A stretch of DNA of 64,000 nt from Brevibacillus choshinensis (GCF_001420695.1 NZ_LJJB01000007.1:145712-209711); one strand, 5' to 3'. Positions 33,500 to 42,825 are shown, numbered from the stretch's first letter. The notes: generated by a model from the sequence alone, not told the origin. Numbers and translations: made by a program.

Positions 33500-34402
33500 T
33501 TACGACTGCTGCTTTTCCCATACAGAGGAGTGCTTCCGTACAAGCTCTAGAAACATTTTAAAAGCAGGGGATTGCCACTTGCTCTTATGAAAGGCGAGTG
33601 ATGTAAATACCGTTGTTCCCTGTTCCCAAACAGCTCCTGCTAATTTTTTTTCGTTCATTTCCGAAATGGCTGAAAAATACGGCAAGATCGAAAAGCCCAA
33701 TCCGCACATCACGCTTTGTTTAATGGCCTCAATGCTCCAGAACTCTAAAGACGTTTTTGGTGAGACACCTTGTTCTTGCAAATAGGAGTCGAAGAGCTTC
33801 CGATAGCTACAGCCTTGCTGTGTCGATAAAAAGGTAGAATTTGAAATGGCTTCCAGCAGTTGAGGCCATGGATAGGATTGGAAATGCGGAGGGGCTATCA
33901 AGAGCATAGGTTCCTGTATCAGCTTTTCTACAAACAAGTCAGACTCGGTCCATTCTTTCTCCAACATAAAAACCATGTCATATTCACCAGTACGCAAGAG
34001 TCTGAGTGCCTCAGCATTGGAATAGGAGGGTTTCAAAATGAGCTGTACTTGAGGGTATAAATGAACGTATTCCTTTATGATTGTCGGCAATCGATACACG
34101 GTTAACGATTCGGGAGCGGCAATTGTTAAGGTTCCGCTGGGGTGAGGACTTGCCATATAATAATTTTTTGCATTCGCGTATAAGGTTAGCATTTCAATTG
34201 CGTAGGGCATGAATTGCTCGCCAGTTTGAGTCAAAACGACTTTTTTCCCCAACCGGTCAAATAAGGGGGCTCCAACCTCTTCTTCGAGTGCTTGAATGTG
34301 CATAGTTACTGTGGATTGAGCGTATCCGAGATTCTCAGCTGCTTTTGTAAAGCCGCCTAAATCGGATATGGTTTTAAAAGTAACAAGATGCCGAAGCTCC
34401 AT
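33500..34402 (-). CDS. LysR-family transcriptional regulator
   Basis: ATG 34402 (MELRHLVTFKTI) follows AGGGAG; an upstream frame adds 25 poor residues. The 300-residue protein has the LysR winged helix (about 1-62: FTKAAENLGYAQSTVTMHIQALEEEVGAPLF, quoted in part) and a type-2 periplasmic-binding-fold inducer domain (about 90-295). It is divergent from the EamA transporter gene at 34565, with 160 bp between them. It therefore probably controls that exporter in response to its substrate. The inducer is unknown. Confidence 0.92.
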   Translation of the reverse strand: MELRHLVTFKTISDLGGFTKAAENLGYAQSTVTMHIQALEEEVGAPLFDRLGKKVVLTQTGEQFMPYAIEMLTLYANAKNYYMASPHPSGTLTIAAPESLTVYRLPTIIKEYVHLYPQVQLILKPSYSNAEALRLLRTGEYDMVFMLEKEWTESDLFVEKLIQEPMLLIAPPHFQSYPWPQLLEAISNSTFLSTQQGCSYRKLFDSYLQEQGVSPKTSLEFWSIEAIKQSVMCGLGFSILPYFSAISEMNEKKLAGAVWEQGTTVFTSLAFHKSKWQSPAFKMFLELVRKHSSVWEKQQS

Positions 34403-34564
34403 TCCATTTCGCTCCCTGCCTAATCGTTTTTTTGTTATCGTATCACAAAAACCGATCTTTTCCATTTCTTCTATCAATTTTACTAATCAAAAGCTCGTAG
34501 CTATACTTAGAACCATCGCTGCAGCGATTCACGATCACATGAATCTGCGATACGAGGGAGCAGG

Positions 34565-35467
34565 ATGGTAATGAACAAAACTTGGATAATAATGTCGGCA
34601 ATTGCTACAACGCTGCTCTTATGGGCTTCCGCATTTGTAGGAATAAGGGCAGGGCTCGAAGCGTACTCTCCGACGCATTTGTCATTGCTCAGATACGCGA
34701 CAGCTTCTATTGTTCTGCTTTTCTATTTCTATAAGGGAAAACACCGACTTCCTGACAAGAAGGATTTGCCTAGAATCATGCTGACAGGCTTTGTCGGGAT
34801 TACCGTGTATAACTTGGCTTTGAATTTTGGAGAGTTAGGTGTTACAGCAGGAGTAGCGAGTTTTGTTGTTAATACGGTGCCTATATTTACATCCATACTA
34901 GCCGTATTCATTTTGAAGGAGAGACTGAGATTTTGGGGATGGGGAGCTATTTTCCTGAGCTTTATCGGGGTTGCTATCATCTCACTGGACGATCTTCAAA
35001 GCTTGCAGATCAGCGGAGGAGTGCTGCTGCTTTTGATTGCGGCGCTGTCTCAAGCAACTTATTTTGTCTTACAAAAACCATTGCTGCAAAAATATAGCCC
35101 TGTTGAGGTAACAACCTATGCAATAATAGCGGGAACCGTATTTATGATCCCTTTCTCCCCACAATTTTTTGATGGCCTTCTAAATACGCCCTTTGCCAAG
35201 ACACTGATTGTCATCTATTTAGGTGTTTTTCCAGGTGCGCTCGCTTACTTATCATGGTCTTTTGCTCTATCAAAAGTGCAAGCATCTACAGTATCGAGCT
35301 TTCTTTTCCTCGTTCCGTTGTTGACTTTGGGTATTGCATGGATATGGCTATCCGAAATTCCAACGATGCACACTTGGATCGGGGGAATATTGATTTTGAT
35401 TGGAGTCGTAGGTATGAATACCATTGGAAAGGCTAAAGCAATGCCGGTGAAAAAGGTCAACCTATAA
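34565..35467 (+). CDS. EamA/DMT-family transporter
   Basis: This 300-residue inner-membrane protein has two EamA repeats, about ten transmembrane helices in all (LLLWASAFVGIRAGLEAYSPTHLSLLRY at the start; PGALAYLSWSFALSKVQASTVSSFLFLVPLLTLG in the second repeat; parts quoted). It ends with a basic tail (KAKAMPVKKVNL). ATG 34565 is four bases and ATG 34571 ten bases from GGGAG, so either may be the start. It exports small metabolites or drugs. The divergent LysR gene probably regulates it. Confidence 0.9.
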   Translation: MVMNKTWIIMSAIATTLLLWASAFVGIRAGLEAYSPTHLSLLRYATASIVLLFYFYKGKHRLPDKKDLPRIMLTGFVGITVYNLALNFGELGVTAGVASFVVNTVPIFTSILAVFILKERLRFWGWGAIFLSFIGVAIISLDDLQSLQISGGVLLLLIAALSQATYFVLQKPLLQKYSPVEVTTYAIIAGTVFMIPFSPQFFDGLLNTPFAKTLIVIYLGVFPGALAYLSWSFALSKVQASTVSSFLFLVPLLTLGIAWIWLSEIPTMHTWIGGILILIGVVGMNTIGKAKAMPVKKVNL

Positions 35468-35607
35468 AAAAGAGTGTTTGTCCAAAAAGAGTAGAAGCAA
35501 GTAAAATACCTATGAAGGTGGATCTTCCCCCGGTTGTAACTCAGATGGAATGGGTCTACTTGTGAAGAGGAACCATGACAAGGAAGATCAGGGGGGAAGC
35601 ACGGGTG

Positions 35608-36456
35608 ATGATGCATACCTATAACATTTGGGAACGATTACTCTTTTTGCCCACTCATGTGGACCATCACAAACTTACCAACTCGTTGCAAGGCAAGACG
35701 ATCCTGATTACAGGCGCGAGCTCCGGGATTGGTGAGCAGCTAGCTTATCTACTGGGTCACCTGCCCGTTCACTTGATCCTCGTAGCCAGAAGAGGGGAAA
35801 AGCTGGTAGCCATGAAGCAGGAAATCGAAAAGGGATCTGCCACAGTAAGTGTTTTTCGGGCAGATCTACGAGAAGCGGATGAGATGGAGGATTTCTTGAC
35901 CTTTCTTCATCAACAACCTGGTGGGGTGGATGTCGTGGTAAACAACGCTGGCCTATCGATTAGACGCTCGATATGGGACTCCTTACCCCGCTATCACGAC
36001 TTCACGCGAACGATGGCGATCAATTATTTTGCTCCTGTCCAATTGCTCATGTCCGTCATTCCTTTGCTCAAACAAAATCAAGGACAGATCATCAATGTAT
36101 CTACCATAAACACTTCGTTACTACCTCTCCCGTATTGGGCTGCGTATCAGGCCTCTAAATCAGCATTTGATACGTGGTTTCGATCTGTCGCTCCCGAATT
36201 GAATGGGATAGGGATCTCGACAACCTCGATTTATCTTCCCTTAGTGAAAACACCGATGATCGTGCCAACAGCAGCCTATCAAAACATGCCCGCCATGAGC
36301 GCGTACCACGTAGCTCAAATCATCGCCAAATCCATGTATACAAAACGGAAAACGATCATGCCATGGTGGTTGATTTTTGGACAGCTGGCATCTATTTTTG
36401 GTAGAGGACTTTGGGAATGGAAGGCTCCAGGGATACTGCGAAAGAGGGGGAAATGA
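35608..36456 (+). CDS. short-chain dehydrogenase/reductase
   Basis: ATG 35608 follows AGGGGGGAAG. The 282-residue protein is a classical SDR: LITGASSGIGEQ near residue 32, NNAGLS near 116, and the catalytic Ser with YQASK near 180. A PWW-containing hydrophobic C-terminal segment (TIMPWWLIFGQLASIFGRGLWEW, quoted in part) may attach it to membrane or lipid. It overlaps the AMP-ligase gene by 4 bp. An SDR with an AMP ligase suggests reduction or oxidation of an acyl or alcohol intermediate. Confidence 0.9.
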   Translation: MMHTYNIWERLLFLPTHVDHHKLTNSLQGKTILITGASSGIGEQLAYLLGHLPVHLILVARRGEKLVAMKQEIEKGSATVSVFRADLREADEMEDFLTFLHQQPGGVDVVVNNAGLSIRRSIWDSLPRYHDFTRTMAINYFAPVQLLMSVIPLLKQNQGQIINVSTINTSLLPLPYWAAYQASKSAFDTWFRSVAPELNGIGISTTSIYLPLVKTPMIVPTAAYQNMPAMSAYHVAQIIAKSMYTKRKTIMPWWLIFGQLASIFGRGLWEWKAPGILRKRGK

Positions 36457-37994
36457 TGTTCAAGATCGTTTATCTAATAGAAGTCCTATACAAGATGCGC
36501 ATTCTTTCCCCGTGGGGGTTGTATAGGGTAATCGCTGCGATCTTCCGATATGGGATCAATGTGATGATGCTCATAAAGCTGACAGAGAAAACGGATGGTC
36601 ATAAAATTGCAATAGTGGATGAAAAAGAAGCCGTAACCTATCAACAGCTTTTGTCCCAATCCGAGAGGCTATCTATCATTTTGCAGCAAAAATACCGGCT
36701 TCGCAGCGGACAGAAGGTCGGTTTATTATGTAAGAACCATGCTTCCTTGGTGAAATCTATTTTTGCTGTTTCCCTTGCAGGGGCAGATCTGTATTTGTTC
36801 AATACGGAAATGGGCATAAAGCAGTTCAATCAATTGCAGGATACCTATGAGATAGACTTATTTATCTATGATACAGAGCTGGCTTCCTATCTCGAACAAT
36901 CGTCGTTTACGAAAGGGAAAGTGCTGAGTTACCATGACCACTTGCCCGCAATCAACAACTTACCTCATACATACATTCCTGAGCATCAAAAGCTGCCCAG
37001 AACGTCTTCAAGCAGGATCATTCTACTAACAGGCGGGACCACAGGAACGGCCAAAAAAGTTGCGCACAAGCCATCCTTATTCAATTACTTACCTCCCTTT
37101 TCCACGATGCTTACCAGGCTTCAGCTTCTCCAATACCATACGGCTTATATTGCGACGCCTATTTATCATGGATATGGGATCGCGGTCTTATTTTTATTTA
37201 TCGCATTAGGAAAGAAAGTCGTCCTGACATCTGGCTTTGAGGCTGCAAAAGCTTGTGACGTGATACGGAAGCACAAAGTCGAGGTCGTCACCGTCGTCCC
37301 ATTAATGATCCATAAAATGCTGAGGCATCGTGTCGAGGACTTGAAGTCGCTAGTATGTATGGCATCAGGTGGTGCAGAACTCAATCCAAAGCTGGTAGCT
37401 GAGGTGCTCAGCAAATTAGGAGATGTCTTGTACAATCTGTATGGTACTTCGGAAGCGGGCTTGAATATCATTGCAACACCGCAAGATCTAAAATACTCAG
37501 CAAATACGATTGGTAGAAAAATAAATAGGACTCGCTTACAAGTGCTGGATGATAGAAAGAAAAAGGTTGGAGTGGGGGTCGTCGGCCAGTTTTGTATCAA
37601 AAATAGTTGGTCCATGCGAGGCAGAAAGCATCCCTGGATCGAGACAGGCGATATGGGCTATCGGGATCGTCACGGGTATTATTTTTTGTGTGGGAGAGCC
37701 GATGATATGATCGTATCAGCTGGTGAAAATGTGTATCCCATGGAGATCGAACAAGTCCTGATCCATCACCCTTGTGTAGATGATGTAGCTGTGATTGGCA
37801 TTCGTGATGAAACGTTCGGACAAAGGCTGAAAGCGGTCGTTCAACCAGCTCAGCATGCTGAGCTTACGACAGAGACGTTAATGGAATGGCTGCGTCCCCG
37901 AGTAGCCAGGTACCAATTGCCGAAAGAAATCGTCTTCGTTGACCGAATTTCCTATACACATTTGGGGAAACGCGATAAGAAGCAGCTCCAATAA
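36453..37994 (+). CDS. AMP-dependent acyl-CoA synthetase/ligase
   Basis: ATG 36453 overlaps the end of the SDR gene by four bases (ATGA) and follows AGAGGGGG. The 513-residue protein has an N-terminal hydrophobic helix and the ANL adenylation core: LTGGTTGTAKKVAHKP (P-loop) near 200, YGTSEAGLN (motif A5) near 340, TGDMGYRD (A7) near 410 and the C-terminal lysine in GKRDKK. It activates a carboxylic acid to the acyl-AMP and probably to a CoA thioester. The substrate is unknown. Codon bias and context suggest a dedicated two-gene unit. Confidence 0.88.
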   Translation: MMFKIVYLIEVLYKMRILSPWGLYRVIAAIFRYGINVMMLIKLTEKTDGHKIAIVDEKEAVTYQQLLSQSERLSIILQQKYRLRSGQKVGLLCKNHASLVKSIFAVSLAGADLYLFNTEMGIKQFNQLQDTYEIDLFIYDTELASYLEQSSFTKGKVLSYHDHLPAINNLPHTYIPEHQKLPRTSSSRIILLTGGTTGTAKKVAHKPSLFNYLPPFSTMLTRLQLLQYHTAYIATPIYHGYGIAVLFLFIALGKKVVLTSGFEAAKACDVIRKHKVEVVTVVPLMIHKMLRHRVEDLKSLVCMASGGAELNPKLVAEVLSKLGDVLYNLYGTSEAGLNIIATPQDLKYSANTIGRKINRTRLQVLDDRKKKVGVGVVGQFCIKNSWSMRGRKHPWIETGDMGYRDRHGYYFLCGRADDMIVSAGENVYPMEIEQVLIHHPCVDDVAVIGIRDETFGQRLKAVVQPAQHAELTTETLMEWLRPRVARYQLPKEIVFVDRISYTHLGKRDKKQLQ

Positions 37995-38003
37995 AGCTTG
38001 GAT

Positions 38004-38039
38004 GGAAAGCCCCAGAGGAGCGATTCCCTGGGGCCTTCC
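38004..38039. terminator. hairpin between converging AMP-ligase and NAT genes
   Basis: GGAA-GCCCCAG pairs with CTGGGGC-TTCC (38005-38038). A T run is poor, so it may be a transcription-ending or protective hairpin. Confidence 0.45.
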
Positions 38040-38049
38040 GTATGTCAAT

Positions 38050-38913
38050 TTACGCACCTTTTGCTTTTTTCCATTCTTCGTGAAGATGTTGAACTCTCTT
38101 CCATAAATCGTCCTGTTCTTCCTTGCTGTAGGTAACCAAATGCTCCTGAAACACATCTCCCAGTACTTCGAGCCACTGTGATTTTGTGCGGAGCTCCGTT
38201 TTTTCGGTGGTGATGCCTTCCCGTTTACTCCAGATGCACCCCCTGATTTCATTGCTCCCTGTTGCATGTCTGTTTCGAACCAGAAACAGATTGATCCAAG
38301 GCGAATCTGCGGATCGGCTATAAAATTCATGTTTGGGCACGAACTCCGCCAGATTCTCCACAACCTCAGGAGCGAAATCCACCCCGACGAAGGAAGCGTG
38401 AGGATCGTGTACGAGTCGCCACCCGTTCTGTGCGACACTGGAAGGTGTGACCTGATAGTGAAAAGGACCTTGTTCGTACGAGCCCATTTGAAGCGGTAGC
38501 GGCTCATAGGGCATATCCCCTAATCCTGCATCGACGATCCAGCGTTGATCCTCTTCCTGCTCGTTAGTCAGGCTGACAGTTAAGCCGAGGTGAAAGGAAT
38601 TGATCCGAGGCTCTTGCCCCATCGGTTGTACGCCGGCTCTATGCCAGGAGACCTTGTAGCCAAGCGAACGCAGAAGTTCGCCAAAAGCTCCATTCAAGTG
38701 AAAGCAATAACCACTTCTACCGCTGATTATCAGGTTGCCGGATTTTTTTGTATCAATTGGGACAGGTTTGCCGGCAACGATATCGATGGTTTGCCAGGGA
38801 ATGAATTGTACGTGAGCTTTATGGATTTCGAAAAGATAGGCAAGGCTGGGGGGCTGAATGTCTGTGATCCCCAGTCTTTTTAAGTAAGCGTTCCTTTCTG
38901 TATGGGTCATCAT
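38050..38913 (-). CDS. arylamine N-acetyltransferase
   Basis: ATG 38913 (MMTHTERNAYLKR) is fixed by GAGGTG nine bases upstream. The 287-residue protein has the NAT catalytic triad: Cys in SGYCFHLNGAF near 69, His in SFHLGLTV near 106, and Asp in VDAGLGDMP near 125. NAT moves acetyl from acetyl-CoA to arylamines or hydrazines and can inactivate such drugs. It follows the EamA exporter gene by 13 bp on the same strand, so export and acetylation may serve one detoxification unit. Confidence 0.92.
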   Translation of the reverse strand: MMTHTERNAYLKRLGITDIQPPSLAYLFEIHKAHVQFIPWQTIDIVAGKPVPIDTKKSGNLIISGRSGYCFHLNGAFGELLRSLGYKVSWHRAGVQPMGQEPRINSFHLGLTVSLTNEQEEDQRWIVDAGLGDMPYEPLPLQMGSYEQGPFHYQVTPSSVAQNGWRLVHDPHASFVGVDFAPEVVENLAEFVPKHEFYSRSADSPWINLFLVRNRHATGSNEIRGCIWSKREGITTEKTELRTKSQWLEVLGDVFQEHLVTYSKEEQDDLWKRVQHLHEEWKKAKGA

Positions 38914-38926
38914 TTGCTTTTTCACC

Positions 38927-39883
38927 TCATTCAAATCGTTGTGGTTGTATACGTGGCTGGGAACGAATCTTGTTCATGGATACATTCGATCCGATCACTC
39001 CTGCGATAATCAGGGCAGAGCCGAAAAGATGATACCAGGTGATGGTTTCCTGCAAAAAGATGGCTCCCGCTGCAATAGAGACAACCGTGGACAAGTTAGC
39101 GAATACGCTCATTTTGGAAGCTTCTATTTTGGAGAGGATGTAATTGGCCAGTAAAGCAGTTACGAGCTGGATAGCGCCGAGGCAGAAAATCAAAGCAAGA
39201 AATGTGCCGTTAGCGAGCGGAGCGAAGAACGCATCGACCGTGCCCGAGATGGAATGTGTGGTAAGCGAATAAACCAGCAGGGAGAGGAAAGCAGTCCCTA
39301 CCATGAAACAACTGATTTCCGTGGGACTGAATTCGCGTGTGACTACACGTGCCAGAACGCTGTACCCGGCAAAGACCAAGCAAGCGAGGATGAGCAGTAC
39401 GATACCCGTTGTTTGTGACAAATCAAGGCTGCTGCCTTTCATTACAAAGATGAACGAAACACCTGCTGTAGACAGAAGTATGAAGAGCTTTTGCAAAAGG
39501 GTAATGGCCTCTTTCAAAAAGAGGGAGGCAAGCGTCATCGTGGCGACTGGTGTGAAAGCGCTAATGATGCCGCCTTCCGCGGAAGTCGCGTATTGTAACC
39601 CGCAGGTTTGAAGCATAAAGTACCCGACTGGATAAAAAGATGCCAATAGCAGCAATAGATGTAGCCGCTTTCCGCGGTAATGGAGTTTGACAAGGCGAAA
39701 TCCCACCGGGAAGATCATAATGACAAAGGCTGCGGCAAAACGGTACGTCAAGGTGTCGAGTGGAGCCGCGTACTGTAAGGTCATTTTGACTAGCAGAAAG
39801 GAAAGGCCGATCACGACCGCATTGAGCACAGCGAGGGAGTACGTAAGCTTTCGGGCTTTAGAACTTAACTCTTCTCTCTTCAT
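38927..39883 (-). CDS. EamA/DMT-family transporter
   Basis: ATG 39883 (MKREELSSKARK) is chosen because AGGAGG lies nine bases upstream; an earlier in-frame ATG overlaps the ribosome site. The 318-residue protein has ten transmembrane helices in two EamA repeats (SFLLVKMTLQYAAPLDTLTYRFAAAF and VIGSNVSMNK mark the ends; parts quoted). It leads a two-gene unit with arylamine N-acetyltransferase. Divergent from an ArsR-SRPBCC regulator, and the region between them has repeated GTGAC half-sites, so it is probably under that regulator. Confidence 0.9.
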   Translation of the reverse strand: MKREELSSKARKLTYSLAVLNAVVIGLSFLLVKMTLQYAAPLDTLTYRFAAAFVIMIFPVGFRLVKLHYRGKRLHLLLLLASFYPVGYFMLQTCGLQYATSAEGGIISAFTPVATMTLASLFLKEAITLLQKLFILLSTAGVSFIFVMKGSSLDLSQTTGIVLLILACLVFAGYSVLARVVTREFSPTEISCFMVGTAFLSLLVYSLTTHSISGTVDAFFAPLANGTFLALIFCLGAIQLVTALLANYILSKIEASKMSVFANLSTVVSIAAGAIFLQETITWYHLFGSALIIAGVIGSNVSMNKIRSQPRIQPQRFE

Positions 39884-39954
39884 TTCCTGCATCCTCCTGT
39901 ATATGACGAATTTTGGTTGTTTGTCGCCGGCAGACAAACAATCAGTTAGGAATA

Positions 39955-40005
39955 ACACGTGACTAAAAGGTCACTTTTAATATATGTGACTTTATGGTAA
40001 CGTGT
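39955..40005. promoter_or_regulatory. candidate operator region of the divergent regulator
   Basis: The intergene holds GTGAC 39959-39963, GTCAC 39970-39974 and GTGAC 39986-39990 half-sites, inside a wider inverted repeat ACACGT 39955-39960 and ACGTGT 40000-40005. They lie between the EamA and ArsR-SRPBCC genes, suggesting a shared operator. Confidence 0.5.
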
Positions 40006-40065
40006 CAATCATAAACGAGGAATTTTTTGGTTTTCACCAACTTGGAATAGATGGAGGCATTTCCG

Positions 40066-40839
40066 ATGGAGGACGAGAACGATATTTTTAAAGCGTTGGC
40101 CGATCCGAGTCGGCGCACACTGCTGGATCTGCTATACGCCTCGGATGGCCGTACTTTGAGTGATCTGTGTAACCACCTGCAGATGTCTCGTTTCGGTGTC
40201 ATGAAGCATCTGCATGTTCTGGAGGAAGCAGGACTTCTGACGACTCGGAAGGTAGGCAGAGAGAAGCTTCATTATCTGAATCCGGTATCCATTCGCGAGA
40301 TCTACGATAGGTGGGTGAGCAAATTCACCGAGCCGTGGATATCCGGGTTAACGTTGTTAAAAACGGAATTGGAGAGTGCACCAGCCATGGGACAAAAACC
40401 TCGTCATGTAAACCGCATTGCGATTAAATCGACTCCTGAACAAATCTGGAGCGCCTTGACCGATCCGTCGATGACCTCCAAGTATTGGTACAACGGTGCC
40501 ATACGTGCAGAATGGAAAGCAGGACGCCCTTATGAGATCTGGAATCCAGAGGGGAAGGTGCAAGCAAGAGGGGAGCTTCTCGTGGTAGAGCCGCCGCGCA
40601 GGCTGGTCATGACCTGGCAGCTGCTTTCGATGGCTGAGACAGCGGGAGAGCAGCCTTCGCGTTTGACATGGGAAATTGAACCGCATGTCGAGTTCTCCGG
40701 TGTGACCCTCGTGACAGTCGTGCATGATGATTTCGAGGACGCACCGAATACGTCTCGTGTATTGGAAGCGGGGTTGCCAGTCGTATTGTCCGGAATGAAG
40801 ACGTTGATTGAGACAGGATCGACTCTGGCTGGGGAATAG
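40066..40839 (+). CDS. ArsR-type regulator fused to an SRPBCC domain
   Basis: ATG 40066 (MEDENDIFKALAD) has GGAGG eight bases upstream; an in-frame ATG five codons earlier does not. The 257-residue protein is an ArsR-like winged helix (about 5-95: DPSRRTLLDLLYASDGRTLSDLCNHLQMSRFGVMKHLHVLEEAGLL, quoted in part) followed by an AHSA1/SRPBCC lipid- or ligand-binding domain (about 110-255: SALTDPSMTSKYWY, VTVVHDDFEDAP). It lacks the usual ArsR metal cysteines, so it probably senses a hydrophobic ligand. It is divergent from the EamA-NAT unit. Confidence 0.88.
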   Translation: MEDENDIFKALADPSRRTLLDLLYASDGRTLSDLCNHLQMSRFGVMKHLHVLEEAGLLTTRKVGREKLHYLNPVSIREIYDRWVSKFTEPWISGLTLLKTELESAPAMGQKPRHVNRIAIKSTPEQIWSALTDPSMTSKYWYNGAIRAEWKAGRPYEIWNPEGKVQARGELLVVEPPRRLVMTWQLLSMAETAGEQPSRLTWEIEPHVEFSGVTLVTVVHDDFEDAPNTSRVLEAGLPVVLSGMKTLIETGSTLAGE

Positions 40840-40874
40840 TCGAATAGAGTGGAAATGAATCAGCCCAACAAAGT

Positions 40875-40906
40875 AACGCAACCTCTAGGAAAGGTTGCGT
40901 TTTTAC
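40875..40906 (+). terminator. terminator after the ArsR-SRPBCC gene
   Basis: ACGCAACCT 40876-40884 pairs with AGGTTGCGT 40892-40900 and is followed by TTTTT. Confidence 0.9.
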
Positions 40907-41096
40907 ATTTTCAGGATGATTGTGATCGTACCAGCCAGCATGATAGATGGCTATGGAAGTTGACACGGAGAATCGTCATGCATATAATTTGATTAATCGA
41001 TCAGAAAAATGAATGAATGGTCAGCTGTTGTTTAAAGCAACAGGGGATTACGGAAATGTAGGAAGATCAGGATAATGAATAAAGGAGTTAATGTCC

Positions 41097-41825
41097 ATGT
41101 CCAAATCAAATGCTCACCTGAACGATAACCCTGTCACAGTTGTTGGGTTCACGCAGATCGTGCACATTCTCGTGCTAATAGTCCCGCCAGCTCTAGGGCT
41201 CATCCTTGGTTATTTCATACCGTCCATTGCAAAATGGGCCATTCAACTTCCTTGGATCCCCTTTCAAGGACCCCTGGAGTTGATCGCCCATTTTCATGAG
41301 AATTGGGTTGTATTCGTGACAACAATATTGGGATTGATCGCGGGTATTTGGTTAAGCGTAGAAGTAATGAAAGACAGCCTGGTAATCACTGTTTCCGATG
41401 ATAAAGTAAGCCTGAAAATAAAAGGAACGGTTCAAAATATTTCACGTGTCGATGTTGCTTCAGCATTTATCGACGGTAAGAAGGTCGTCCTTCTCGGAAG
41501 TACAGGAAATGAGCTCGCGCGTGAAACGTATGAATCAGCGCCTGCAGATGTGGCTCGTGCCTTTGTCAAACACGATTATCCCTGGTTACCTACAGGAGAT
41601 CCGTATGACGGTGATTACCGTCTATGGGTACCGGAGACTCCAGAATTACCGCCAGCAGTAAATGCGCTTTTAAAAGCTCGCGAGCAAGCATTGCAAAAAA
41701 AAGATGCAGAAGCTGCCAAAGAAATGTACCGGGAAGCAAGTAGAATTGGCATTGTTATCCGGAATAAAGGAATGCTTCAATACTGGAGACAAGTAGCAAA
41801 TGGAACAGAGGGGGTGAAACGATGA
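41097..41825 (+). CDS. YqeB-like membrane protein
   Basis: This protein of about 242 residues resembles Bacillus YqeB: two N-terminal transmembrane helices (about 20-42 and 66-90), then a soluble beta-rich region (VSDDKVSLKIKGTVQNISR, IDGKKVVLLGS) and a helical C-terminal part. ATG 41097 has AAAGGAG nine bases upstream; ATG 41091 lies only three bases away and is less likely. Function is not known. It overlaps the TetR gene by 4 bp, so the regulator may respond to or control this protein. Confidence 0.8.
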   Translation: MSKSNAHLNDNPVTVVGFTQIVHILVLIVPPALGLILGYFIPSIAKWAIQLPWIPFQGPLELIAHFHENWVVFVTTILGLIAGIWLSVEVMKDSLVITVSDDKVSLKIKGTVQNISRVDVASAFIDGKKVVLLGSTGNELARETYESAPADVARAFVKHDYPWLPTGDPYDGDYRLWVPETPELPPAVNALLKAREQALQKKDAEAAKEMYREASRIGIVIRNKGMLQYWRQVANGTEGVKR

Positions 41826-42448
41826 GTGATAAAAAGAAGGCGAGTGAAAAACAGTCATTCATTGCCGAGGCGAGACGCAACCAAATCGTCGAAGCGACGA
41901 TCGCTACGCTAGATGAAATAGGCTACATCAACGCCAGTTTGGCACAAATCGCCAAAAGAGCTGGAATCAGCACGGCGTTAATTTCGTACCATTTCAAAGA
42001 CAAGAACGACCTGATGGACTACACGCTAGTTCGGCTGATAACCGATGTGGCCTCCTATGTATGGAACCGAATTCAAGAGGTGTCAACTTCCAGCGAAAAG
42101 CTGCGAGCCTACATAGAGGCCAGCATTGCTTACCAGGGCAATCGGCCCACGTACAACACGGCATTGATTGAGATCGTATTTCATGCCCGAACGCCTGATA
42201 ATGTACCCTATTACAAGCTGAGCGACGATGAAGATGAACCCCTCAGCAGCGAGCTGAAACAGATATTGCTTGAGGGACAAGCGAATGGAGAGTTCTGCAC
42301 GTTTAATGTCATGGTGATGGCTAGCGCAATTCGTGGTGCGATTGACGAGTATCTATTCAACGGAAAATTGAAAGAGGATGTCGCTCTGGACTCATACAGT
42401 TCTGAGCTCGTGAATCTGTTCGACAGGGCTGTGAGAACAGACGGCTAA
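41822..42448 (+). CDS. TetR-family regulator
   Basis: This 208-residue protein has the TetR helix-turn-helix near residues 20-65 (ARRNQIVEATIATLDEIGYINASLAQIAKRAGISTALISYHFKDKNDLM, quoted in part as LAQIAKRAGIS and ALISYHFKDKNDL) and a helical ligand-binding C-terminus. ATG 41822 overlaps the YqeB-like gene by 4 bp (ATGA), so the two are translationally coupled. It probably regulates the pair or a distant efflux or stress gene. The ligand is unknown. Confidence 0.9.
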   Translation: MSDKKKASEKQSFIAEARRNQIVEATIATLDEIGYINASLAQIAKRAGISTALISYHFKDKNDLMDYTLVRLITDVASYVWNRIQEVSTSSEKLRAYIEASIAYQGNRPTYNTALIEIVFHARTPDNVPYYKLSDDEDEPLSSELKQILLEGQANGEFCTFNVMVMASAIRGAIDEYLFNGKLKEDVALDSYSSELVNLFDRAVRTDG

Positions 42449-42590
42449 GAGCCTCCTGATCTGCAAGGCTATCCGAAAAACGGAGAAAAGCAAAGCAATC
42501 GTTTCGAGGCCTCTTCCCTTTTTCAATCCAATTCGCTTGTAATCCCTATAAAAGCAAGAGGAGAGGACAACACCGTCATCGTGGATGTGA

Positions 42591-42752
42591 ATCCATACTG
42601 GCTGCACAGTGACAGGAACGTATTCAAGGATTGCCATTCATACCGAGCAACTTGCCAATTTTATTCTAGCAGATGAATTGGCAGATTTCATCGCCATTGG
42701 CCGGCCACTGCAAGAAGATTCGTATTTCGCCCAAAAGCTGTTAGGGGACTAA
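42591..42752 (+). pseudogene. remnant of an old-yellow-enzyme-type flavin oxidoreductase
   Basis: The 3' end survives in frame: HTEQLANFILADELADFIAIGRPLQEDSYFAQKLLGD then a stop (parts quoted). It matches the C-terminal end of NADH:flavin oxidoreductases, with the IGRP loop. A stop codon lies just upstream at 42588 and the bulk of the gene is missing. The remaining gap to 42940 holds a terminator and no further gene. Confidence 0.65.
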
Positions 42753-42768
42753 AATAGAAAGGGGAAAC

Positions 42769-42825
42769 AAAAAGCCACTTGTCAACGGTGAAAGGATTTT
42801 ACCACTCTGACATGGCTTTTTTTAT
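42769..42825 (+). terminator. strong terminator before the toroid gene
   Basis: AAAGCCA..TGTCA (42771-42784) pairs with TGACATGGCTTT (42808-42819), with an inner GGTGAAA/TTTTACC stem and a following T run. Confidence 0.85.
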
